Shown here in pieces: positions 1 through 6,388 of a stretch of DNA of 7,673 bases. Origin of the DNA: PBB1 sp031380885 (GTDB lineage Bacteria > Pseudomonadota > Gammaproteobacteria > Burkholderiales > Burkholderiaceae_C); NCBI GenBank assembly GCA_031380885.1, contig JANMXL010000101.1, positions 1-7,673 on the forward strand, written 5' to 3'. A program made the position numbers and the translations under genes. The notes beneath the pieces were generated by a model, which was not told where the DNA came from, did not search any database, and saw only the letters and a list, made by a program, of their open reading frames with translations. The first letter of the stretch is position 1. Every line of letters starts with the position of its first letter.

Positions 1-3000
1 TGATCAAGCACCTGCGCGATCAGCACATCGTGGTCGACCGCATCGTGCGCGCCGCTTGCCCAGCGCGCGGCACCCTGCTGGCCAGCCAGCGTTTCGACGC
101 CTACATCTCGGTCTTCAAGTGGGCGCTCGACTTGGCGCAGATCCCGGTGCTGCCCGAGCTGATCGACTTCATCGGCGGTGTCGCGCAGCGGCGGGCCGAT
201 CCGTCGCAGCTTCCCGGCGTCGCTGCGATGATTCCCGACAGCCCTTTGGTGCGCTGGCTGCATGCGGCCGATGCGCCGGTGCCCGGCGAGTTGCGCGTGC
301 TGGCAGGCGACCTCGAAGGCGACAGCGTCGGCTCCTGGCTGAAAACGCTGATGGCCGATGCCTGCTACTGGACCGACAACGACCTGGTCGTGCAGACACG
401 TTCGATGTACGGTGGTGTGCCGCGCGCCAACGGCGCGAGCTTCCTGCTCGACCAGGGCGGCCAAGTCAGCCACTTCAACTACTTTGCCAACGAACGCACC
501 GCCGAAGCGGTGGTCAGCGGGCTGACGCAGGAGCAGCCCGCGGGCTGGCGCACCATCGGGCCGCTGTCGTATGCGGGCGAGTCGGCCACCGGCACGCGTG
601 GCATGCGTGGGAACATGGCGCGAGGCAGCGACCAGCCGGCCTCAGCCAAGCCCGCGGTGTTCGTTTTGCCTGGCATCTTGGGCAGCCACCTGAAGGTCGA
701 TGGCAAGCGCATCTGGCTGGGCTGGCGGCTGATCAATGGGCTGAAGCGCCTCGAATACCCGGACGCCGCGGGCCACAAGGTAGAGCCCGGTGGCCCGGTC
801 GGCCTGAGCTACGACGCGCTGATGGATGTCCTGGGTCAGACCCATGAAGTCATCGAGTTTTCCTACGACTGGCGCCAGCCGATCGAGCAGGAAGCGCAGC
901 GGCTTGCCGCCTATGTGCAGGCCGCGCTGGCGGCACGCGACAAGAGCGGCCAGCCGGTGCGCATCGTTGCGCATTCGATGGGCGGCCTGGTCGCGCGCAC
1001 GATGCAGCTCGAATGCCCCGACATCTGGGCGCAGATGATGTCGCGGCCCGGCGCCCGCCTGCTGATGCTGGGCACGCCGAATGCCGGCTCCTGGGCGCCG
1101 ATGCAGGTGCTGTCGGGCGACGACACCTTCGGCAATGCGCTGGTGGCGTTCGGCGCGCCGTTCCAGGACCATGCCGCCCGCGAGCTGATGGCGCAGTTTC
1201 CGGGCTTCATCCAGCTGCAGCAGTCGCTGGTGGATGATCCCCGCGCGCTCGATCGCCATGAAACTTGGGCGAAGCTCGCGGCGGACGACCTGGCGCAAAT
1301 CGAGGCGAATTCATGGTGGCACGACGACACGCGGCAGACCAACGCCTATCGCTGGGGTGTGCCGGAACAGTCGGTGCTCGACGCGGCCGTGGCGCTCCGG
1401 CGGCGCCTCGATGCGCAGCACGACACGCTGTGGCCGGAGCTGACAAACCAGGTCGTGCTGGTGGTCGGCCGCGCGAAGTTCACGCCCGATGGCTACGAGA
1501 TCGGCAACGACGGGCTGGTCTACCTGAACTCGCCCGATGCCGGTGATGGCCGGGTGACGCTGGCCAGCGCCATGCTGCCCGGCGTGCCGACCTGGCAGGT
1601 CGACAGCGAGCACGGCAGCCTGCCCGACCAGCACAGCGCCTTCGATGCCTATTTGGAGCTGTTGGTCGAGGGGCGCACCCGCCTGCTGGCGGTGCAGGCA
1701 CCGATCGACAGTGTGCGCGGTGCCATTGACGGCGCAGCACAGGCGAACGCGCAGGTGCGCAGCCGCCCGTCGCGCGAGCGTCGTGCACCGAGCCCGCCCC
1801 TCGATGTCGACCACAACGCGCTGTTCGGCAGCGAAGCGCCCCCCATCGACGCCGGGGTTGCCTCAGCGCCTGAACCACTGCAGATCACCGTCATCAACGG
1901 CGACCTGAAATTCGTGCGCCACCCGCTGATGCTGGGCCACTACATCTCGTCGCGGGTCACCGGCACCGAAGCGGTGGTCAATGCCTTGATCGGCGGCACG
2001 ATGGCGGAATCGCTGGCGGTGCGGCAGTACCCCGATGCGCCGGGCACGCATCAATTCTTCGCCAACACCGGCAGCCAAAGCAGCAACCCGCTGCAACTGC
2101 CGCGACCCGAGTGCGTGGTGGTGATCGGCCTCGGTGCCGAAGGCAACTTGCGGCCCAGCGACCTGGCCTACTCGGTCAAGATGGGCGCGCTGGCGCTGGC
2201 GCAGCGTCTTTTCGAGCAGGCGCACGACGGCCGGCCGACATGCGAGCTGGCCGCCACGCTGATCGGCAGCGGCGGTGCGGGCATCAGCGCAGGGCAGGCC
2301 GCGCAGGCGATCGTGCAGGGCGTGCGCGACGCCGACTGCGCTTTGGCAGAACTCAACAAGCAGCTCGAAACGCAGGACGCTGCGGCGAAGCGCCGAACCG
2401 GGCCCCTGCGCCGCTGGCCACGCATCGGCCATGTCTGGCTGATCGAGCTGTACCTGGACCGCGCCAGCGAGGCCTGGCGGGCCCTGTATGCGCAGGCGGC
2501 ATCCTCGCCGGAGCGGTACAGGCTGAGCGAGCGGATCGAGTCCAGCATCGGTGCGATGCGACGCCCGCTGGACGGCGGCTACCGCGGTACCGGCAGCGAC
2601 TACATCCGCGCCGCGGCGGTGACCCTTCCGGCCGGCGATGCGGTGCTCGAGTACACGATCGACACCAAGAAGCGCGCGCGCACCGAACGGCTGCTGCAGC
2701 CGGTGCAGCAGCGGCTGCTGCGCAACCTGGTGAAGCAAGCGTCGAGCGATGCCAACCGCGACACGCGCATCGGCCGCACGCTGTTCAACCTGCTGGTGCC
2801 GCTGGAGCTGGAGCCGTTCCTCGGCGGCACGACCGAGATGCTGCTGCAGGTCGATCGCGCCACCGCGGGCATCCCGTGGGAGATGCTGGACACCGATGCC
2901 GATGCCCGCCTGTTGGGCACCCCGACCGGGCCGCGGGCCGGCGATGCGTTGACGCCCTGGGCGATCCGCGCCAAGCTGATCCGCACGCTGACGACGGTCG

Positions 3001-4871
3001 ATTTCCGGCGTGGTGTCGTCGATGCGCGGCCCGAAGCCCACATGCTGGTGATCGGCGAGCCGCTGGTGGACAGCGGCGCTTACCCGCCGCTGCCGGGTGC
3101 GCGCGCCGAGGCCCGCGCGGTCTATGAACTGCTGCTCAAGCAAGGGGCAGTGCAGGGGGGACAAGTCGTCGGGCTGGTTGGCGACGAGGCCAGCCCCGGG
3201 CCGGACGCGATGAGCGTCATCAACACGCTGATGTCGCGCGACTGGCGCATCGTCCACATCGCAGGTCACGGCGAGGCACCGGACGACCACGACGACACCG
3301 ACCCCTGGGGCGCTGAGACCGTGGCGGCAACGGAAGGTGCCCGCAGGCGGGTGAAGCATGCGCGCGGTGTCGTGCTGTCCAACGGCACCTTTCTCGGCCC
3401 CTGCGAAATCCGCAGCATGCGCATCGTGCCGGAGCTGGTGTTCGTCAACTGCTGCCACCTGGGGGGCCGCAGTGCGGCGCAGACGCTCAATGTCGCCTCG
3501 AACTTCGACCGCGCGCGCTTTGCCAGCGGCGTGGCCGAAGCGCTGATCGAGATCGGCGTGCGTTGCGTCGTGGCGGCGGGTTGGGCGGTGGACGACCTGC
3601 CGGCGATGCAGTTCGCGACCCGCTTCTACAGCGCGCTGCTGCGCGGTGCGCGCTTCATCGACGCGGTGGCCGAAGCGCGCAGCGCGGCTTATGCGCCGGA
3701 CAGCAACACCTGGGCGGCCTACCAGTGCTACGGCGACCCCAACTGGCGCTTCACCGACAACGGCGGTGACGCGCAGCGGCCGGCCACCTCGCTTGCCGAT
3801 GAATTCGCTGGCGTCATGTCGGCCCCCGCGCTGGCACTGGCACTGGAGACCATCGCGATCGAATGCGAGCACCAGGGCCGCGACCCGGCATCGCAGCGCG
3901 CCAAGATTCGCCACCTGGAGGCGCAGTTTTCGCCACACTGGGGCGGCATGGGGGCCGTGGCCGAAGCCTTCGGTGTGGCCTGCAACGCCGCGGGTGACAC
4001 CGATGCAGCGATCGCCTGGTATGCCCGTGCGATGGCCGCCAACGATGGCAGCGCGACGCTGAAGTCCAGCGAACAATGGGGCAACCTGCGGGTGCGGCAG
4101 GCATGGCAGCGCGTCGACGAGTCCGTCACCGTCATGCGCCAGCTCGACAAGAAGGTCCAGGCGGGTGGAGCGATCGGATTGCTGCAAGCGCAGCTCAAGG
4201 CAGCGCGAGCAACGCTTGCCAAGGTGGCGCTGGCGGCGCGCGCTGAGCTGTCCACAGCGCTGGCCGTGCTGAACCGCCTGGTCGATCTGCAGCCGACGAT
4301 GGAGCGCCACAGCCTGTGTGGTTCTGCCTACAAGCGCCTGGCGATGCTCGAGCGCGTGGCAGGCCGATCGGCGCATGCTGAAGCTGCGCTGCGCGAGATG
4401 CTGCGCTGCTGCGCCGACGCCGAGCGCCTCGGGCGTGATGCCGGCATGCCCGATTGGTACTACCCCGCGTGGAACCGGCTGGCCGGCGAGATCGCGCTGC
4501 AGGCATCGAATGCGACCCCCAAGGGCCGATTGGTGCCGCAGCCACTCGATGCCGAGCGACTCGCTGCGGTGCGACAGATGTTCGTCAACAAGACGCGCGA
4601 CGACCCTGATTTTTTCAGCGTCGTCGGCCTGACCGAACTGCGCATGCTCGAAGCGATCGCGGACGGCTCGCTGTCACAAGCGTGCACCGGCATCGCGTTG
4701 GAGTTCGACGCCTTGCATGCGCGCATGCCCAGCATGCCGAAATGGAAGTCGGTGCATGACCAGCTGGATTTCGTGCTGGCGGGAATCTTCGTTCATGGGC
4801 CACCTGCAGAGCGTGAGGCCGCACGAACATTGCTCTCGCATGTGGAGGCCTACCTCGACGCTGAGGTCTGA
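1..4871 (+). CDS. CHAT-domain protease fused to tandem alpha/beta-hydrolase (LCAT-like lipase) modules, 5' end outside window
   Basis: The frame is open from the left edge (first full codon at 3) to TGA at 4869-4871, so the GTG at 30 is not a credible start and the gene is 5'-truncated by the window. Residues below count from that GTG. Residues 1-165 resemble the C-terminal half of an alpha/beta hydrolase (DUF7379-like): ACPARGT, then DNDLVV (116-121, likely acid) and SHFNYF (147-152, likely His); its nucleophile would lie upstream. Residues 205-550 look like a second, LCAT-type lipase: VLPGILGS (212-219, oxyanion region), AHSMGG (Ser316), GDGRV (Asp506), SEHG (His528). An Arg/Pro-rich linker (565-615) follows, then an unnamed domain (617-900) with HPLMLGHY and IGLG. 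The CHAT domain (about 905-1245) has IPWEML, HIAGHGE (His1080) and VNCCH (Cys1142), and ends in a YGDPNWRF block. The tail to 1613 is helical and TPR-like near 1305-1357. No signal peptide can be judged. The likely role is an effector or protease in biological conflict or cell-death signalling, inferred from domains only. Codon and base use match the neighbours. Confidence 0.88.
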   Translation, partial: IKHLRDQHIVVDRIVRAACPARGTLLASQRFDAYISVFKWALDLAQIPVLPELIDFIGGVAQRRADPSQLPGVAAMIPDSPLVRWLHAADAPVPGELRVLAGDLEGDSVGSWLKTLMADACYWTDNDLVVQTRSMYGGVPRANGASFLLDQGGQVSHFNYFANERTAEAVVSGLTQEQPAGWRTIGPLSYAGESATGTRGMRGNMARGSDQPASAKPAVFVLPGILGSHLKVDGKRIWLGWRLINGLKRLEYPDAAGHKVEPGGPVGLSYDALMDVLGQTHEVIEFSYDWRQPIEQEAQRLAAYVQAALAARDKSGQPVRIVAHSMGGLVARTMQLECPDIWAQMMSRPGARLLMLGTPNAGSWAPMQVLSGDDTFGNALVAFGAPFQDHAARELMAQFPGFIQLQQSLVDDPRALDRHETWAKLAADDLAQIEANSWWHDDTRQTNAYRWGVPEQSVLDAAVALRRRLDAQHDTLWPELTNQVVLVVGRAKFTPDGYEIGNDGLVYLNSPDAGDGRVTLASAMLPGVPTWQVDSEHGSLPDQHSAFDAYLELLVEGRTRLLAVQAPIDSVRGAIDGAAQANAQVRSRPSRERRAPSPPLDVDHNALFGSEAPPIDAGVASAPEPLQITVINGDLKFVRHPLMLGHYISSRVTGTEAVVNALIGGTMAESLAVRQYPDAPGTHQFFANTGSQSSNPLQLPRPECVVVIGLGAEGNLRPSDLAYSVKMGALALAQRLFEQAHDGRPTCELAATLIGSGGAGISAGQAAQAIVQGVRDADCALAELNKQLETQDAAAKRRTGPLRRWPRIGHVWLIELYLDRASEAWRALYAQAASSPERYRLSERIESSIGAMRRPLDGGYRGTGSDYIRAAAVTLPAGDAVLEYTIDTKKRARTERLLQPVQQRLLRNLVKQASSDANRDTRIGRTLFNLLVPLELEPFLGGTTEMLLQVDRATAGIPWEMLDTDADARLLGTPTGPRAGDALTPWAIRAKLIRTLTTVDFRRGVVDARPEAHMLVIGEPLVDSGAYPPLPGARAEARAVYELLLKQGAVQGGQVVGLVGDEASPGPDAMSVINTLMSRDWRIVHIAGHGEAPDDHDDTDPWGAETVAATEGARRRVKHARGVVLSNGTFLGPCEIRSMRIVPELVFVNCCHLGGRSAAQTLNVASNFDRARFASGVAEALIEIGVRCVVAAGWAVDDLPAMQFATRFYSALLRGARFIDAVAEARSAAYAPDSNTWAAYQCYGDPNWRFTDNGGDAQRPATSLADEFAGVMSAPALALALETIAIECEHQGRDPASQRAKIRHLEAQFSPHWGGMGAVAEAFGVACNAAGDTDAAIAWYARAMAANDGSATLKSSEQWGNLRVRQAWQRVDESVTVMRQLDKKVQAGGAIGLLQAQLKAARATLAKVALAARAELSTALAVLNRLVDLQPTMERHSLCGSAYKRLAMLERVAGRSAHAEAALREMLRCCADAERLGRDAGMPDWYYPAWNRLAGEIALQASNATPKGRLVPQPLDAERLAAVRQMFVNKTRDDPDFFSVVGLTELRMLEAIADGSLSQACTGIALEFDALHARMPSMPKWKSVHDQLDFVLAGIFVHGPPAEREAARTLLSHVEAYLDAEV

Positions 4872-4883
4872 TCGGAAAGCCCC

Positions 4884-4910
4884 CACGCACGGCGGAAATC
4901 GCCGTGCGTG
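4884..4910 (+). terminator. Perfect 11-bp stem-loop after the CHAT gene; probable transcription end
   Basis: CACGCACGGCG (4884-4894) pairs perfectly with CGCCGTGCGTG (4900-4910) around the five-base loop GAAAT. It begins 13 bases after the stop codon of the upstream gene. The stem is very GC-rich, as intrinsic terminators are, but no T-run follows (CTCATGTCGG), so it may instead be a 3'-end protecting hairpin or need Rho. The hairpin itself is seen directly; the role is inferred. Confidence 0.5.
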
Positions 4911-4924
4911 CTCATGTCGGGCTG

Positions 4925-4960
4925 TGCGTCGCGGCATACTGATGCCGTTGCGAGACGCAA
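4925..4960 (+). promoter_or_regulatory. Nested inverted repeats in the leader before the DUF3422 gene
   Basis: Three overlapping inverted repeats lie in 36 bases. CGGCAT (4932-4937) pairs with ATGCCG (4942-4947) around ACTG. TGCGTC (4925-4930) pairs with GACGCA (4954-4959) outside it. TTGCG (4948-4952) pairs with CGCAA (4956-4960) around AGA. The last two pairings exclude each other. CATACT at 4935-4940 is a weak -10-like hexamer with no recognisable -35. This could be an operator/promoter or a structured 5' leader; neither is proven. Confidence 0.25.
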
Positions 4961-4977
4961 CGAATCGAGAGCCGCAG

Positions 4978-6288
4978 ATGTCATTGCTTCCTCCCGATCA
5001 CCCCGGACGCCTCGCGCTGTCGAACGAAGTGCATGCCCGGCCGCCACAGCCGCTGGAGACGCCTTCTCGTGCATCGTTTTTGGCGGTGCTGGTTGATTTC
5101 GATGCGCGTGAGCGCGAACTGGCGCACATCACGACCTTGTGCGTACACCACGGCGTGAACGGCCCCCCGAAGGGAGCCTCCCACTTCAGCGCGACGTTGG
5201 GCGCGATGAGTTTCACGTGGGAGCGCCACGGCGAGTTTTCCACCTACGCGGTCTTCATCAACGGCCGCAGTGCATTGCCTTGCCAGGAGACCGCCGCATC
5301 GCGTCTGCCTCAGGGCTGGCTGGCGGCAGTGCCGGGCACGACGCTGGTGGCGGCGCATGCCGAGTTGATCTGCGCAGCTGACGGTCTGCCCAGCGCGGCG
5401 CTGCTGTCGAGCCAGTTCGACGGCAACATCGCCGTCGGCTCGACCGTTGGCGATGGCGCTGCCATCGCCTACACCGACTTCCGGGTGCATGCCGACGGCT
5501 TCGTGCGCTTCGCCGTGTTCGACACGGCACTGACGCCTCGTCAGGCCGGGCGGATCGTGCAGCGCCTGTTCGAGATCGAGACCTACCGCATGCTGGCCTT
5601 GCTGGCGCTGCCTATCGCACGGCAGCAGCTGCCGCGCATCGTTGAGATCGAAAGTGCGCTCGCGGCATTGACCGACCGCATCGCGCAGGACCAGCACAGC
5701 GACGACGAATCGCTGTTGCAGCAGCTGACGCGGCTGGCCGCCGAAGTCGAAAGCGCACTGGCGTCCAGCCAGTTCCGCTTCGGTGCCTGCCGCGCCTACT
5801 TCGAACTCGTGAGCGCGCGCATCGGCGAACTGCGCGAGCGGCGATTGCCGGGCGTGCAGACGATCGAGGAATTCATGTCGCGCCGCTTCACGCCCGCGGT
5901 CGCCACCTGCTCCACGGTGTCGCAGCGGCTGCATGATTTGTCAGAGCGCGTGGCCCAGACCAGCGCCTTGCTGTCGACCCGCTTCGACATTGCCCGCGAA
6001 CGGCAGAACCAGGCGTTGCTGGCCTCGATGGACCGGCGTGCAAAGCTGCAGCTGCGCCTGCAGCAGACGGTCGAGGGCCTGTCGGTCGCGGCCATCGTTT
6101 ACTACGTTGCCGGCGTGGCAGGTTACGTGGCGAAGGGGCTCGAGTCCGGCGGCTTGCCGATCAATGTCGATCTGGCGGTTGGGCTGGCCATTCCAGTGAT
6201 CGCGTTGGCGGTGCTGTCGACCCTGCGCCGCGTCAAGCGCCGCATTGCGCGAGACGAGACAGATCAAGCCACTGCACGTCAGCTGTGA
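4978..6288 (+). CDS. DUF3422 family membrane-anchored protein
   Basis: Encodes 436 residues from ATG 4978 to TGA 6286-6288. The N-terminus HPGRLALSNEVHARPP (8-23) is the hallmark of DUF3422 (COG4949, uncharacterised membrane-anchored proteins), and the total length fits that family. The body (24-360) is soluble and rich in helices, with long leucine/glutamate/arginine stretches that may form coiled coil. Two hydrophobic segments near the end, about 368-386 and 397-416, are probable transmembrane helices joined by a short loop and followed by the basic RRVKRR stretch. This suggests a large N-terminal domain on the cytoplasmic side anchored by a C-terminal hairpin. The frame stays open upstream into the CHAT gene, and ATG 4942 is an alternative start. 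ATG 4978 is preferred because the family's conserved N-terminus begins right after it, although only a weak GAGAG lies upstream. The function of the family is unknown. It is co-oriented with bchI but separated by 100 bases, so an operon link is uncertain. Confidence 0.9.
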   Translation: MSLLPPDHPGRLALSNEVHARPPQPLETPSRASFLAVLVDFDARERELAHITTLCVHHGVNGPPKGASHFSATLGAMSFTWERHGEFSTYAVFINGRSALPCQETAASRLPQGWLAAVPGTTLVAAHAELICAADGLPSAALLSSQFDGNIAVGSTVGDGAAIAYTDFRVHADGFVRFAVFDTALTPRQAGRIVQRLFEIETYRMLALLALPIARQQLPRIVEIESALAALTDRIAQDQHSDDESLLQQLTRLAAEVESALASSQFRFGACRAYFELVSARIGELRERRLPGVQTIEEFMSRRFTPAVATCSTVSQRLHDLSERVAQTSALLSTRFDIARERQNQALLASMDRRAKLQLRLQQTVEGLSVAAIVYYVAGVAGYVAKGLESGGLPINVDLAVGLAIPVIALAVLSTLRRVKRRIARDETDQATARQL

Positions 6289-6307
6289 GCCCGTGCTGAT
6301 CCGAATC

Positions 6308-6332
6308 GCAGGCCTGCAGACCGTGTGATAAC
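6308..6332 (+). promoter_or_regulatory. Palindrome and weak extended -10-like element upstream of bchI
   Basis: GCAGGCCTGC (6308-6317) is a perfect 10-bp palindrome. Seven bases after it, TGTGATAAC (6324-6332) resembles an extended -10 (TGn plus GATAAC, four of six matches to TATAAT). No -35 hexamer is visible at 16-18 bases spacing; the palindrome would overlap that position, as an operator or activator site might. No TGT-N12-ACA (PpsR/CrtJ type) or TTGAT-N4-ATCAA (FNR type) site was found in the gap. Start of transcription here is a guess. Confidence 0.25.
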
Positions 6333-6336
6333 GTGG

Positions 6337-6381
6337 TTTTCTTCGCTTTTGCTGTCTTTTTTGCTGCCTCTTTTTGCAGCC
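6337..6381 (+). repeat. Phased T-tracts with three near-repeats of TTTTGCNGYC ahead of bchI
   Basis: T-runs occur at 6337-6340, 6347-6350, 6357-6362 and 6371-6375, in a window where such runs are otherwise rare. The first three start exactly 10 bases apart. Three short direct repeats overlap them: TTTTGCTGTC (6347-6356), TTTTGCTGCC (6359-6368) and TTTTGCAGCC (6372-6381). GCTGC (6363-6367) can also pair with GCAGC (6376-6380) around a U-rich loop. The tract ends 7 bases before the bchI ATG. It may bend DNA or act in the mRNA leader as an unstructured, pyrimidine-rich ribosome entry site; the pattern is seen, the role is inferred. Confidence 0.5.
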
Positions 6382-6388
6382 GCCGACC

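Noticed and set aside
30..32. GTG as the true start of the CHAT protein
   Set aside because: The frame is open to the left edge and the GTG falls in the middle of a hydrolase fold; no ribosome binding site is present.
2691..2720. CTGCTGCA/TGCAGCAG inverted repeat with a repeated CGGCTGCTG
   Set aside because: It encodes LLQPVQQRLL; repeated Leu and Gln codons in GC-rich DNA explain it without a separate role.
1863..4376. An 837-codon open frame on the minus strand inside the CHAT gene
   Set aside because: It is antisense to clearly recognisable domains on the + strand, its translation is low-complexity and rich in His, Arg and Gln, with no motif. Long antisense frames are expected in GC-rich coding DNA.
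4717..4977. Long N-terminal extension of the DUF3422 protein overlapping the end of the CHAT gene
   Set aside because: The extra 87 residues are a Ser/Arg/Cys-rich shadow of CHAT coding sequence, and the family's conserved N-terminus starts directly after ATG 4978.
6289..6388. Intrinsic terminator between the DUF3422 gene and bchI
   Set aside because: T-runs are present, but no stable GC-rich stem lies directly before the first; the TCAGC/GCTGA pairing around 6279-6301 is only 5 bp with a long loop.
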